Assembly (NCBI GenBank): GCA_019055375.1
Contig: JAHQIW010007084.1
Span: 94,560 to 158,559, forward strand
Direction: 5' to 3'
Source of the DNA: Parelaphostrongylus tenuis
Taxonomy: Eukaryota; Nematoda; Chromadorea; Rhabditida; Metastrongylidae
Length of the DNA: 64,000 bases
Shown here: positions 22,136 to 35,170 of the stretch, piece by piece
How positions within the stretch are numbered: the first letter of the stretch is position 1
Layout of the letters: the number at the start of each line of letters is the position of its first letter
Made by a program: the position numbers and the translations under genes
Notes under the pieces: generated by a model
Seen by the model: only the letters and a program-made list of their open reading frames with translations
Told to the model about the DNA's origin: nothing
Database searches by the model: none

Positions 22136-22522
22136 CTTTCATAAACAAAGTTGAATGGCTGTGCTTACTTTGTTTTTAATGAAACACAGAAGGAACAGTT
22201 ATTCTTGCTAGACTCATCTTTTAGGTGGCTGATTTTCCTCTATATCCAAGTCAAGAGGCTCCCATCATTTCGTAGGTAGTATAAGTGGCTATTTTTGAGC
22301 CAAGTTTGAGGTTTCTTCCTTGCGTCTTTTTCTGTGCATCCATTGGTAGCTCTTCAGAAAACATTTCTTATAAATGCTCATCAAGGAATAAAAAATAAAC
22401 ACTCAGCGTGCGTAAATTTAACCGAAGGGAACCGAACGCAGTATTTCCTTCAATCTCAGCGTTCGAGTCATCGTACTGGAAGCGCCTGCAACATAAATTG
22501 CTACTGAAACCATAGACATAAG

Positions 22523-22550
22523 TCCCCAAAACTTTCTTGACAACCTAATA
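22523..22550. repeat. Solo mariner terminal inverted repeat
   Basis: CCCCAAAACTTTCTTGACAA plus CCTAATA matches the right terminal repeat of the mariner element at 36.6-37.2 kb, but no matching left end was seen nearby. It directly abuts the next mariner copy. Confidence 0.6.
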
Positions 22551-22551
22551 T

Positions 22552-23307
22552 TATCAGGCTGAGCAAAAAATTGTAAGAATTCCTGAAGGTTTCATTTTTT
22601 CACATCTTAGCGTCGCCTTTTTACTGATAGTTTTGTGTATAATTATCTAGTTCATTAATTTAGCTCCAAAATGCTCATTAAACAATCTGAATTGCCTATT
22701 GCTGATCCGACATTATTAGAAGCTTCAACGATTTGTGAAGCCGTCAATGAGATTATTGAGGGCGTAGGCGCTGGTATGCCGCCAAAATCGACAGTTGTCA
22801 GATGGTCTGAGCGATTTAAAGATGGCAATTTTGTATGCAATTTCGTATTGAAGACATACCTCGTTCTGGCCGGCCATGTGTTTTGGATGAAAGTGATTTT
22901 AAAGCCTCTGTGAATGCTAAGCCTTCATCAAGTGACTAAGGAATTTGGTTTTTCTCGCCGACCGTAGTCAACAAGTCGCGCCAATTTGACACTATCCGCA
23001 AGAAGCCTCGCCAGGATCTGTGAGAGCTTTATCTGATTATGGCCTCTTTGGACCAACGAAGCACTTTCGAATGATCGTCGATTTGAATCAATTGATGTAC
23101 TTGAAGAAGCGAGTCAAGAGTTTCTCGATTCAAAGAATCCGGAATGGCATTTCGGGCACATCCGGATTCCTGCAGAACAATGGTAGGAAGTCGTGGAAAT
23201 TAGTGGTCTGTACTTTCAAGAATAGTTTTTGTTACGTTTGTTGTTATTTTGCGCATTGAAGAGTGATTTGAAAGATTTGCTAAGCCTTTCGCTCAACCTC
23301 AGGTATT
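22552..23307 (+). mobile_element. Internally deleted mariner element
   Basis: Ends are TATCAGGCTGAGCAAAAA and its rough inverse GCTCAACCTCAGGTA. An ATG at 22,671 opens the transposase N terminus: AVNEIIEGVGAGMPPKSTVV then RWSERFKDGN (paired HTH). After a frameshift comes PRSGRPCVLDES. The text then jumps to the transposase C-terminal part (SKNPEWHFGHIRIPAEQW near 23,130-23,185). The catalytic DD34D middle is missing. The copy at 46.4-47.1 kb shows the same deletion. Confidence 0.85.
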
Positions 23308-23309
23308 AC

Positions 23310-24944
23310 AATCGTATTACAATCTATAAGTGCTGATTACTTCATAATTGTCAATATTAGTGCTTGAAAAAAGTGTGCCATCAATGAATGATGAAGACTG
23401 AGGCACCAGCCAAAGCTTTGAGAAGTTATATGACATTTTTACAGAGTTCAAAATTTGAACAAGACAATCACATCTCACTTAAGTACCTAGAGCAAATTCC
23501 AAGTTTCACTGAAGCAAAAAAAAGAAATTTTCTTTATCGGAAATAAGCTGCGTACTGATGATTACAAGCAATATTCTTCCACTATTATTGCTAAAGACGA
23601 GTTTGCTGAGAGAATTTGAGAATTTCAAGGAACTGAACCTCTCCCCTGGTGTACATCTCTCAGTGTGGATTCACTGGGGCTACCACTTCTGAAAGCGAAT
23701 CTGCCTAGAAAAAAAATATTGAGAAGTCATTGAAAAATTATCTGTTGTGAAACACTTGTAGAAAAAATCAAGTATTCAGAAAGAAGCTACGCCACAGTGC
23801 AGATGTTTAAGCGGAAAAAAGAATAGGGTTCTACTATACAGTCTGATAGACATAACCACCACTCTTACAGCTGACTTTTAGAAGCAGGACTTCTAAAAGG
23901 TAAACAAACCTGCTCCGTTGTCATGCAAGGATTACGATAAGATTGGCAATTCCTATAAAGGCACAATACAATATTTCGCAGTATCCTTCCATCAAATGAG
24001 CTCGCAGATCCGTGCTGAAAAATGAATCAATTCCATATAAAGTACAACGTAAGCGCATCGCGCGAATGTGAGTCACTATGCGCCTTCGTCTTTTCTTCAA
24101 ATTCGGTAAGAAGATCTGCGAAATTGGAAACGACGGATGACTAGCGAGTCAAGGTATGCTATACGCGGTACTCTCCTGTCGTTTAACAGAAGAGACGCAG
24201 CGTATGAGGACGTTTTCTGATACTTTCACGGTCACTGTCGTAACCGACAATCATTTAATGTCGAAAGGAATAGCCAAAATTGTGGTTTACTGGTGGACAG
24301 CCAAATTTTTGGAAAACAGCATTACACACAAGGCCTTGAATGAGTTCTATGAGTGGGACGGAAGAAGATTACTTATTTATGTTCCTAACATAAGTTTTAG
24401 TGACAAGAAATATTGGCAGTCTTTCACTCCCTGACAATTTGAAGTTGGAGAGAGAGCGAACACCAAAATGTATATCTAGGAAGATTTTTCCAGCAATCAT
24501 CGTCATCGTCATCATCATCATAGCGATTCTGCAATTCCTAGCTTAATCACACCAATAAGAGTATCACCGTGCCAAATGATCTCAAATACGTGTGCCATAG
24601 AATGTAATTAAATTGCGTATATGATCTACCCAACTTTCATACATTATTATCAATCAAAATAAGGATCCCAACGGAACGTTTGCGTAGGAAAATCAAAAGT
24701 TTCCTGAAGAGGTTGCTGAATTTCCGTGAGAGTTTTCGGAGTGGAACATTTGAGTAGAACTCCTCCATTACCAATCTCATGCTACCGCAGGGGCCACAGG
24801 TAATCCTTGAGCAAGGGCGATACTGGAACAAATGAATTCTCTACGGTCTCGACAGTAATTCTTTGTACAAGCTCATTATGTATCTTGCAATAGGATTCTC
24901 TTTTTGTCATCGTAATTGCTCTGAAGAAATTTTTTGCAGATAAA
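23310..24944. other. No gene recognised
   Basis: A 92-codon plus frame at 24,156-24,434 is the longest and is not recognisable. A CATCGTCATCATCATCAT short repeat lies near 24,500. Confidence 0.4.
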
Positions 24945-25247
24945 AGGATTAAGGATAAAGCTTTCGGCGTTGATCAATCCCTGAGGGATGCGCCATGCAT
25001 TCGACTTCAATTTTTAATTTCGTTTGAGGTGATTGAATGCATATCTGGCCTTTTACAATGACTCGCGGTGGCCTACCGCTGAACCGAGTCAGTGCTGCCT
25101 ATCCTCCCAGACAAGTCTGAGACTTGCCTGGTACCAATTTACCGACCCCGGAGGGATGGATGGCTTGGTGAGCCATGAGCGCGAGATCGAACCATTGACC
25201 TCGTGTGCGACGCAGAGCACCTCTAACCATTGCGCCACGTGCGCTCT
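24945..25247 (-). mobile_element. tRNA-derived SINE, full length
   Basis: On the minus strand, from 25,247: GAGCGCACGTGGCGCAATGG head, GGTTCGATCTC B box near 25,180, then all body blocks, ending in the tail around 24,950. A T-run flanks the head on the plus strand. Confidence 0.9.
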
Positions 25248-25626
25248 TTTTTTGCAGTCAAGATCCAATATTAGCGACATCAAAATTAGGATAAAATATC
25301 TTTTTTTTTTTTGCTCATTTCCAAGATGATACTTGATAGGAATCGAAATATAGAATGACTTTACATATATCATTTCCATTGCGTCCGTCAAGTTTTTTTG
25401 GGGGGGACCGACGAACGACTCTTGAGACTCAGGCTTTTGATTTTAGAAAAATGGAACGATGGAGAAAAATGATTCTAGAAATATTAGTCACAGAAGAGTT
25501 CACTTTCGTCTTGAGCTAGCGAGACTTAGGCCTGAGCTGAAAGGGGAAAAAAGATAAATAATTCCAGTGCAAATCAATAGCAAAATAAGTATGTCGACTT
25601 GTTCACGGTATTCTGGCGTATATCCT

Positions 25627-25875
25627 GTCGGCGCATACGGAGCAATGATTAGAGGTGCCCTGCAAGACACATATGATAGATAGTTTGATACCGTGCTCAA
25701 AGCTTGCAAAACCCTTTGCCCATCCGGTTGATAGACAAGTGCCAAACTTTTCTGGGAGATTAGTAGCACTGAATTCACACATCAGTAGGTCATCACAAGG
25801 CACTGTAACGGCCATGTTTGCATTCGATCATCTTTGAAATTCTTGATAAAGTCGAATACATGGTGCATACCTCAT
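25627..25875 (+). mobile_element. Strongly decayed SINE copy
   Basis: GCGCATACGGAGCAATGATT (A-box region), GATAGTTTGATACCGTGCTC (B-box region) and GGCACTGTAACGGCCATG (body) keep the order of the main SINE with many substitutions. Confidence 0.65.
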
Positions 25876-26009
25876 TATGTTGCCATGTGGAAATTGTAAT
25901 TTTTATGCAATGTGCGATACAAATGTAAAATTCATGGATGTCACATATTTTTTTCACTTGTTTGATTGCAACAAACCTCGTATTAAAAGAAAACGAAATA
26001 AATGGTATT

Positions 26010-26670
26010 ATTCTATTATGGCGACGCCACTTGAAGCCCTTGGTCAAAATGTACTTTTTCTTTTGCAAAACGTTTCTGTAGTTTATCGATAGCTCAAATC
26101 AAGTGAATTCCAATGGCACGTTCAATTTCTCAAATAGCTCATGCTTGGCGCCAAACCAGTCAAAATAATATTTTGTTTCTCATTCGGAGATTTCTCACTG
26201 TGATAAAAGATTTATTGTAATGAACTTTTGATCGTTAGATAGAGAAAATCTTTTCGATAACAATGGCATATTGGCCTTCGGAAAGGACTTCGAGCTTCGT
26301 AACGACCGAATGAACATTGGTTTCACACTCAGTGAGCACTTCTAATCGGCTGAGGTGTGTGTTCAGCTGCGCTTAGAAGATCTTTCTGAAGGGCAATTAC
26401 ATTTTCTTAATCAGAAAGATTTGCTTCATCTATTGGTCTAAATTTTGTTGCAAAAAAACTTTTGCCGGGCAAGAAATCTTCAAATGTAAAACACAATCTC
26501 AATTTGGCTGGTATGACGACGTTAAAAATAAGCAAATGAGAAACAAAATAGACCTTTGAAATGCGCTTGATTTAAGCGATCAGATGATCATACATTCGTC
26601 AGGTAACAGTAAAGAATACGCTTTTCGCGAAAGCCTTAAGTGGCGCCGCCATAAGAAACAGTATTAAATA
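26010..26670. mobile_element. Foldback element with long inverted repeats
   Basis: The left arm (26,018-26,190) and right ar (26,490-26,665, inverted) share GGCG.CGCCACTT.A.GC, AAATCAAG.G.ATT and TTTTGTTTCTCATT in mirrored order. The interior shows no recognisable transposase. A 109-codon minus frame (26,599-26,928) runs through the right arm and is probably not a gene. It is likely a non-autonomous DNA transposon. Confidence 0.6.
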
Positions 26671-27249
26671 AATTTTATGTAGGCAGCTTGAAGGAGTCTG
26701 CCGACCAATTAGAAGTAGTTTCGTAGAGGATTTTTTGCACCAAAATTGAGTGTCGAGAAAAGTGTGGTTTTTTCTGGACGAGACCTCGTCATAAAAGCGT
26801 TGATAATCTCCCTCTTCTACTAATTCAAATGACCGACTTTCTGCAGAGTTCAGCGTATAGTTCGATGGGTGACGTTTTGCAGGGTTTGCCTTCTTCAGAA
26901 CCTGTAAATTCGAATTCGAATAGCTCATTATAACCTACGTCTAGGCTTTAAAAGTGCGATAGTCGCCAACGAACTATGCCGCTATTTTTGTTAAAACTAC
27001 TATAAAAACCAACTTCGCGTCAGGTAAATAGAATAACTTATCTGCATGATTTTTGATTCCAGAAGAGAGTATTGTTGTTGATAGGAAAACTGATCACAGA
27101 AAAAGTCAGAAATGCCTCTTACATCGGGCATCGCTGGCACAGTAACTGGCTTAGCATACAGAGTGCGATATGCTTCTGAACTGAAAATAAGTTTTCCATT
27201 GTGTTCTACGTTTTCAATCGTTCGATAACTTTTCGGTATTTTACCGCAT

Positions 27250-27480
27250 CCCCTGTATACCTGTCATCTCGTTGATCGCCAAGTGAGTCGAGCGAGCACC
27301 AGCAACACTTCCATTTTTCCCCATCGCATGTAAAAGTGGCCCAGGGGTCCTCCTCACTCTAGAATTAGCTAAGCATCATATCTTTCTTCTAAGCTTTTCG
27401 TGAAAAAATTGGATCATCGGGTCGGTGGTCTTCCTGTGGAGTGCTCGACATCGTGAGAAATTCAGTCGGTAACGGCTATC
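27250..27480 (-). mobile_element. RTE LINE 3' remnant
   Basis: Minus-strand fragments in shifting frames match the extreme C terminus of RTE proteins: GRPPTR followed by FFTKALEERYDA-like sequence, then CDGEKWKCCW and LGDQRDDR (the usual RD.W..yWRp...DDQ.dD tail). It is broken and 5' truncated. Confidence 0.65.
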
Positions 27481-27889
27481 GTCCATGAAACTGTCTAGAA
27501 AAGGAAATTGGTATTTGGAAGCGTGACACGCGGTGAATGCATTGGTGGTGTTACTTGATATATAACGATTTTGAGGTGCCAGAGGATGTTCTAGAGATAC
27601 TGAAGTAGCATAAAATGCTTTCATCGTTGTTAGGATTGGTAATGAAGGGAAATACACACAGAAATTTTTTTAAAAAAGCTAATAAATGAATAAAAATAAA
27701 TGAAGCAAGAAAGTATAAATAAAAAACTGTCTAAAATTATAAATTGATTAATGTATGCAACGTACAGATGTACAAAATGTTTCAGAGTGCACAAAATGAA
27801 AAATGTTAACCGACGCTACTAAGTTGGGAGAAAACTTCTTTACCACCCTCGTGAAGTTCAAATTTTATGTCTGTTTCACACAGCATCGG

Positions 27890-28260
27890 TTATTATAAAT
27901 TCGTGGGATTATCTCGGGAATATTTCCATAAGAAAGCAATAGGGCCGAATCTACGATGAGCTGAAGGAAAAGTAGCCGGCATTGATTCGGCGAAAGCGCA
28001 CGCTGTATCAGCAAGACATTGGCCAAACCTCACACTGCAAAGAAGACTAAGGAAAAGTTTGGTGAATGTGGGGGAGATGAGGTCTTGCCGCATCCAGCCT
28101 ACAGTCCAGATGCTGCGCCGGCCGATTATGGACTGATTTCCTCTCAATGGAACAATTCCTGCGTGGACGTCGATCCGAGACATTTGATCAAGTTGAAGAG
28201 GCATGCTAGGAGTTTGTAGACAACATTCTCCGTAATATAACAAATGTTGTCTACCTTCCC
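27890..28260 (+). mobile_element. mariner transposase C-terminal remnant
   Basis: Across broken frames the segment keeps LPHPAYSPDAAPADYGL (28,086-28,137), which holds the last catalytic Asp region of mariner, and RGRRSETFDQVEEA (about 28,161-28,205). A weaker QQDIGQTSHCK block upstream corresponds to the HDNARPH region. The N terminus is absent. Confidence 0.8.
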
Positions 28261-28269
28261 CAGGTCAGA

Positions 28270-28930
28270 TTATTAACTTGTAAGGTCGGATTATCTATCT
28301 TCATCTTCTATGTCTCGCAAGTCCATGTTATGAAACGAAAGGCGATTGCACTTTTGATGCACTTTGTATGTTTACAGTAAGTGCTTGAATGCTCTCGTGA
28401 ATACCGTAACATAAATGACCTCTCGTTGTGCTAGTTGCGTGATCCAGCTTGTTTTGGTGTTTGCCCTTCTAACGTGAAGTTTTTGCCATTCTGTGCTATC
28501 TTACCTTATTCTGGGATCTCCAACCTTAGCTTTGACTTGATTCTCCTCTCACCCTTTGAAGAAATGTATATAAATAGCCAAAAATTAATCCGAGCCTTTT
28601 CGACTCGACTTCGACTTGCGCTTTACTTCGAAGTCATGTGGAGGTAATTCTGATATGTAGCTTGAGTAAGTCTAGGAAGAGCGCGCGTTCACCATCGCGT
28701 ATGATACGGGACTTCCCCTATCGGCACCCATATACACAAAAACCTAATGCTCTTTCTAGATATTTTAGTATTCATTAGGTAGCTTAGATCTCGAAAACTT
28801 GAAAGGTGCACTTTATATTTTGAAAGTTCTCATATTACGCGGGTTTGCATGCCATTATGCTCAATCTCCACAGACTGATTTCCTTTTTTGAGGGACTTTG
28901 CCGGATTATTCGCGAGCGCATGTGAAGCTT
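28270..28930. other. No gene recognised
   Basis: A plus frame of 70 codons at 28,435-28,647 has no recognisable motif. Confidence 0.4.
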
Positions 28931-28933
28931 TTT

Positions 28934-31400
28934 TCAGGTGGTGGATAGGAAAACTAAACGAGAACTAAAAGCGACTGTGTGCTTTCCAGAGACGTAGCTA
29001 GATTCAGGGTATGAACTCCTTTTCCTGTTGTGCCAATTTGGCGCAACTTTATGTCTAGAAGTCAGACTGGTCAAAGGCCTGCAATCAAGAGACTGTGCAT
29101 GTACATGGGAGGCTACTGAGACAGCCTCCATGAAATTCCCTTTTGTTCCTCCGGAAGAGACTGACGAGCTACCCGTGAGCAGCAACCTCTCTCCCACGTT
29201 CAGATTCAATATGTTACAAGGTGCGTATATGCTAGAAACAGAATATCGCTCCCCTGATCCCGAAAGAGCTTCCGTTGCGGCCGTGTCGGGTAAGACGAGT
29301 ACGAAAAAGTTGGCGAGATATTGGGACCAAACTGGGCTGATAAAATCGATAAGGGACTAAAGTGACAAACTGCACCTATAACACACGTATAACAGAAAAC
29401 GAACCCTCTTTAGAAAATCTGTTCATGCAAACAGGAAGAATTAAGTCCGACGTCATCGGCCTGGCTGAAGGGTGAAAACGTCATGTTCTCGACGCCGTCT
29501 GTGACACCAGATAAGAAGTGCTTTTTGGAACGTGCGATGGTAGAGATGTCGGCTGCGTTAGCTTTCTCCTCACAACGAGTTCGACCATGAACATCGATTC
29601 AACTGAACAACTAACAAAGCCGAAGTGGACATTTGCGGCTGAAACAGTGTAAATTAATACCGGCTTTGCCTATCTTCGTTGCTCAAACAAACTCAAACTA
29701 TGACGAAGACAAAGCCAAAGCGTTCCATACGGATCAGTAAAAGTTTGTCAGACACGGAATAAATCCTTCAAGGTTATCATTGCAAATTTAGAAGCGATAA
29801 TTGGACCTATTAGAACTGAAGAACGTCAACTTTGATCTCACAGACTAAAATGGAACAAACAAAGTGGGAGGTTCGTTCAAGTTCTGTGAGTTTAGTGAAG
29901 TTTAGAGAACCAAAACCCCATGTCACTGCTTTTTACAAAATCCTACACCAGACTATTTCCTCCTTTGCGTAGCACACCATCTTTTTACGAAAAGAGGAGA
30001 AAGTCGCTAAATCTAAAGAACGAAAATTCAAGGTCATTCTATATTAAGATGTATTCAAGCCATTAGTCGGTTCTTGGAAAATACCGTCATTGACAACATC
30101 GACGAGCAACACGACCGGCTCATCCAACATCTTGACGTTAGCGCAATCTAAGCAGAAAATCCTAAAGTCACCAGAAGAAGGTTGTCTTCACAATTACTCA
30201 AGTTGATACGTCAACGTGGAATCAAACAAACCGCAGACAACAGAAGCCTCCTGTCTAAACTTTCAAAACGCTCCAGGTAAGCGATAAAAGAAGATCTTGA
30301 AGAAAAAAGGGCAGCAGTAATGGCCGATGCTACAAAAGTTGGGAATAGCATTCGCAAAACTTATGAAGCTCCGTTAGTTGCAAAACCAAGATGATGCACT
30401 CCAAGGCCCTAGTGGAGCATTTATATCTTCTCGAAAGGCAATGGATAATCCGCTTTTATTTATTGGTTCTCCTCAATAGCGACGTTCTCGTGCCTCTTAT
30501 AAAGTAGTAAAGAATTAATTTGTCGTTTTTTCTCAAAATCTGGCACACTAATTCCTCGGTGAAGAATGGGAAAACACCTGGTTTAGACAGAGGAACACCT
30601 GGAGAATCTCCCACTAGTTCTTGGTAACACATAAGCTCCGCTCTTCACTCGTTACCTGTCAGATTCAAAGACATTCCGTCAATTGAGATCCAAAAACGGT
30701 TTTGCTGTTCAAAAAGGGAGATCTCCACGAATATAGGCAGCTAACGTTTAATTTGTTGCTGTCCGTCGTTTATAAACTCGCTTTTGAGTCATCCATACAG
30801 TTTTGACAGAACACTGAACGAAGGACAGCTATGCAAACAAGCAGAGTTTCAAAAGGATATGGTGTGCGATGGACCACATCCTACACGTTAACAAAACTCG
30901 CTGAAATTTCACAAGAATACAGTAGACCGCTCTGTCTCAAATCCCTCGAATTGAAGAAGGCCATTGATGCAGTCAAAGCAGAAGCTGTCATATAAGCTCT
31001 GGACAGCCAGAGCGGTCCTCCTCAATGCATAGCAATTTTTCGTGGGTTATATAAGAATCTCACGAGCAAAATATTGCCATTCTATATCAATATTACTATC
31101 GACGGAAGAAGAGGGGTCGACAAGACGATACCATTACGCCAAATTGCACTGTCACATTCCAAAATGTTTTGCGAACATTACAATAGGACAATAGGAAAGT
31201 GAAAATCGACGGACAACAGTTAAACCATCCTCACTTCATTGATGATATCGTTTTTTTAACACCAAACACTAACCAAGAAGAATGATTGTTATTCGATTTC
31301 AACATTTCCTGTGGACTGATTGGTCTCTGAACAAGATTTTAAAGAGATGTGACAGCCATGTCGACAATTTAGACGTTAGTATCTAACTGCTAATAAAGTT
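28934..31400 (+). mobile_element. RTE-type LINE pseudogene, nearly full span
   Basis: From about 29,370 the order of RTE domains is kept on the plus strand. The endonuclease start is TYNTRITENEPSLENLFMQT (about 29,375) then KSDVIGLAE. A linker follows with NIDEQHDRLIQHLDVS and RRRLSSQLLKLIRQRG (about 30,095-30,215). The reverse transcriptase has AEISQEY (about 30,902), LKKAIDAVKAEAVI (about 30,954-30,995), ITIDGRRGVDK and HFIDDIVFLTPNTNQEE (about 31,233-31,283), where the polymerase FADD box has become FIDD. Stops and frameshifts are frequent. The open frame 29,028-29,360 just upstream may be its 5' region, but this is uncertain. Confidence 0.85.
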
Positions 31401-31429
31401 TATATTATCCAGTATTCATTCAATAAGAG

Positions 31430-31640
31430 CTAATAGCGGAGTGGTTAGTGATGCAATCTACTGAGAAACAAGGTCCTGGTTCAAAACAAGGTCAAACGCT
31501 CTGTTGCAATCCACGTGGAGACGCCCTAGCTTGGTTTTTGCCAAGACTGCATGAAGATTAGGCTCTGCTGCCATCCTACGGCATTCATAGAAGAGACGAT
31601 ATCCTCAATCAGCAACCGAAATAAGGCTCAAAGTTCCCGA
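31430..31640 (+). repeat. tRNA-like repeat of a second type
   Basis: AGCGGAGTGGTTAGTGATGC resembles an A box and GGTTCAAAAC a decayed B box. A related head (GGCGCAGTGATTAGTGATGC) lies at 47.71 kb, indicating a second, rarer tRNA-derived family. Confidence 0.5.
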
Positions 31641-32639
31641 AGATCGAGACGATGATTATGAGGAAACGAATTGAACAGCGGAAATGCTGCAAGTCGCTCA
31701 CGAAGTGCGATGAAAATCATGCAGAAAGTCTTGTCATCCTCCACAACCACTCGTTTACTACGTTATCATGTCTGGAGGGCCTCTTGGCAATGAACTATGA
31801 TTTAAAGTGGAATTTTACTTCTATCAGGGCTTTCCAACATCGTCAATAACTAGCAAGTGGTGATAGCCTAGTATAGCCACTTTAGAGCTATTCCTCAGGC
31901 TTTCGAATATACGTTCCATGATCGTAAAATTACTATTTAACTGGAAATCGTGAAACACATCTCACGGCTGTTCTCAAAAGTGGACCTTCATACACGAAAA
32001 TAAGTACTCACGTTGATATTTGAATATGTGTAAGTCACAGATGGTCATTACTGTATTATAAATAAGAATTAGTAAGACTTAGCTGCGATGTGCCTGAGAG
32101 ATGAGTGATCCAGGTGGCCTAGGATGCCTTCGATCTACAAATGAGAGACTTGGATTCGGAAAGAGTAGAAAGAATGCGCCATTACTCACATTTTAGAGCA
32201 CAAATGCAGAAGGGGAACCTTGCGCTGATATCGTAATGAGTTTTTAATAATTTTATTCCACGTGCTTGATTATCTTTCTTAAACCTCTTTGCGGTGCGTT
32301 TCGTGATCCTGATTATATTTATCTCACATTAAGTTTCGAGGCTCCGCTATACGTTCAAATTTACGCTAAGCACATTTAGATGCTCTTCTGTATTACATAT
32401 CGCTAGTCGTCGAATTCGAGAAAAGTCTCCATGATGCGAAACAAGGCCTGAAATCAACAAAGCTAATGTCCTCAAAAAAAATTTGTATGCCTTACACTGC
32501 TATGATGAAGTGTTTACTACAATAAGATTATGATATTCCAAATCTTATCAAGGTAGATTGAATAAAAAGTCATTTCGAATGAAAAGCTTTACAACCATGC
32601 CACTCCATTCTTGTCATCCCCTGTATTACATATCGCTGG
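31641..32639. other. No gene recognised
   Basis: One 65-codon plus frame at 31,652-31,849. The words TGTATTACATATCGCT.GTCG occur twice (32,390 and 32,622). Confidence 0.4.
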
Positions 32640-33000
32640 TCGTCGAATGACTCCATTGTGCACCAGGACGCCTTTTTTTCCAGTCGCGCATGAGCGAAAC
32701 CCAGTAAGTTCTCCACGCTGCAGAGGCGCGTTAAGCATCATATCTTAGTCTAGAGCTTTTGAGAAAAAATCTGAGCATCCGATCGATAGTCCTCTTGCTA
32801 CGCGTTCTCGTTCTGGAGAATCCAATCGGCAATTGCTCATGCCCATCAGTTGTTATTAATACACATTAACTATCTAGCCTATGTGATCCCAGTACCTTAG
32901 AGTGTAGAACAACGTTTTTGGATTTCGAACGTTCATATAGATCAAAACTTCTGGTCTTTGTTCTTATTTGCGTGATACGGGATGATCCTAGCATGAAATT
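32640..33000 (-). mobile_element. RTE LINE 3' remnant, second copy
   Basis: On the minus strand, SDFFSKAL (about 32,775) followed in other frames by WRTYWVSLMRDWKKRRPG matches the same RTE C-terminal block as 27.25-27.48 kb. Confidence 0.65.
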
Positions 33001-33326
33001 TCTATACAACGCTTAATAACAGCAAGTGCCCTTTCATCCTGCTCACGTGCTGATTAGGTTTCTGACGCATATGTCAACGTAAAGACAGTAGCCGAATCGA
33101 AAAGGAGGGCACGGAGTTGAGTGGTACTTGTTCCCTTTAGAACATTTTCAGCAGTTATGAAGGATGCCCAAGTCACTCTCTTCCTCCTGCTCAACTCTGG
33201 AGATACGTTAGGAGCTTTTTGGAGAGTGGCATCAAAAGTTTCGACGAAATCGTATCAACTTACCTATTTTTTATGTAAATGATAGTATTGTTGTAGAATG
33301 CTTGAATTCTGCTGGTGATGTTTTCG

Positions 33327-33906
33327 TTAGGACCTTTTACAAGTGCTCGCACTAGAGCAATAAACACAAAATTTATTAACCAGAATTAAGTAGATTTGCA
33401 TAGTTGCGGCATCGTTCTATTGCGCATTTTTTGCTAACACTATGGTGTACAACTCGCCTATACTTGCTCTGGATGGAGCTCTCATAGTAACAAATTTGCT
33501 TGCTAGTTACTCACGAATGGCGCGTAAGGAAAAATGCTAGTTAGGCGGCGCGCAAGATTAATAGATCTTCCTGTAGGCGGTCTAAGCGCGACTAATTCTC
33601 TATACTATTCTCCCCAGAAAACATTGCAAGCTAATTCTTGGTCGCTCTTGCTGCAGGTGTATCATTGCCCCAAGTTCCACTATTCTTGCGCGAGGCTTCA
33701 TTAGCATTTTTCATTACGCGCCATTTGTGAATTGACTTTGTTCCTAAGAGAGCTCAATCTCAAAGCAAGCACAAGCAAGTTGCATGCCAAAATGTTCGTA
33801 GGAAAATGCCTATTTGAGCATTACCAAAATCATATAATTTTAATTGCCTCTGGTTAATAAATTTGGCGTTTAGTGCTCTAGTGCCAAAACTTATGGGACG
33901 ACCTAA
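33327..33906. mobile_element. Short mariner-type element with about 55-base inverted ends
   Basis: Left end TTAGGACCTTTTACAAGTGC then ACTAGAGCAATAAACA; right end, inverted, AATAAATTTGGCGTTTAGTG then CTAGTGCCAAAA and GACCTAATA. The arms match those of the element at 53.14-53.85 kb. The interior is non-coding apart from fragments related to a mariner helix-turn-helix. Confidence 0.8.
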
Positions 33907-33909
33907 TAT

Positions 33910-34900
33910 ACATATAGCACACGGATTTCTTTGTACTAAGCGCTAACTCTTTTTCTTCTCCAGTTCTAACGAGATCAAAGCCTTTCTGTGAAGATGTGAA
34001 AGTGAAAGTAAACGGTCTTCTTAACTTTCGTGAAACTTCATGGTGTCTTGTTACAGAGTGGATGTGATTTATCTTTTTGCTGGCTTCACAATTTTCGGCT
34101 GGAGTGCGGTTCGACGATTACGATGAGAGGCTGCCGGCGCTTGCGTCAGTGCTAATGTGGTAAGTTTATAATGAAATTTATAATTTTTTCCTAATTAACG
34201 AGGTTCCATCGTCAAAAAGTGGCCAAATATGGTGCAGGAGACTTCGACAAGATTATTTTTTAGTAAGGACAGCGTAATCGCTAAATTGTAATCCACACTT
34301 CCAAAAGAAAATCCAAGTGTCTACCAAAACGCTACATTTGAAATCTTTACCGAGTATTTTTATTGTGATTATTTATACTTATCGGCAGCTCAATCATATT
34401 TATCTTTTACTTTTTTTCATTTTCAAGAATTCATTGCATAAAGTGCACAAATTTCATCACAATAATGAAAATTTTGAATATAATGAAGAGTTGGTTAAAA
34501 ATGATGCTGCTTATTGTATGCGATCCCACTACGTCGATAATTCTCAATAGTTAAGCGATTATTAATGTACTTCATGTTCCCATTTTCAAATCAATGCGTG
34601 GTTTCCTTTGAATTGCTTATTCATAGCTATGGAATGCGTAGAAGAGTTGATGGAGGGACACTCACGTTTTTCACAGAAGATTTGCGGAGGAGGGAAAATT
34701 ACTTTTTTTCAGAAGAATTAGCAAGTGATGCAAACTTGGCCTTTTAGCGTTCTTCCGGTCGATCAAGTCTTACTCACAGTTCATGTGCACGAATCTCTTC
34801 TTCTCTGATAATCAATCGATGTAAGTACCACGACAAAGTGTTGGATTGGCTGTCGTACTGAGTTCACAAATTATGATAGTTCCTTTTCACATCAGCACAT
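33910..34900. other. No gene recognised
   Basis: Plus frames at 34,317-34,550 and 34,565-34,747 are open but unrecognised. An exon-like segment at 34,058-34,160 (VRFDDYDERLPALASVLM) ends at gtaagtt but has an in-frame stop just upstream and no partner exon. Confidence 0.35.
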
Positions 34901-34910
34901 CCCTGCCAGT

Positions 34911-35170
34911 ATGCAGGAGAGTACTTACTTGATCGAGATTTGCAAAACAAAGAACAAAGGTTTGCCAAAAGAGTTTGTGCAAGAGAATTTTCCCAAAGGC
35001 GACTGGAGAGCGATGAAGAACCAAAAAGGCGTATTGCTGTTTGAGTACATGGATAAGAAGTCAGAATGGTTCCAACAACTCACGGCTCCGCCATCAATCT
35101 AGAGATGAGAGTTCCACAAGTCGTTAAGAGTTACAACAAGGACAAGGGGGCACTGAATCTGACCGACTAG
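34911..35170 (+). mobile_element. piggyBac-type transposase fragment
   Basis: The frame at 34,911-35,102 reads KNKGLPKEFVQENFPKGDW then LLFEYMDKKSEW, matching the 'nRKG.PKe....kkGe......g...l.WkDkR.V..LST' section of piggyBac-type DDE transposases. After a frameshift, VPQVVKSYNKDKGALNLTD (about 35,107-35,167) matches the following 'P..v..YNk.KGGVD..DQ' box. The rest of the protein was not found. Confidence 0.75.

Noticed and set aside
26760..26800. ATGACGAGGTCTCGTC as a hammerhead core
   Set aside because: The first core bases differ, and no stem III or closing stem I can be drawn.
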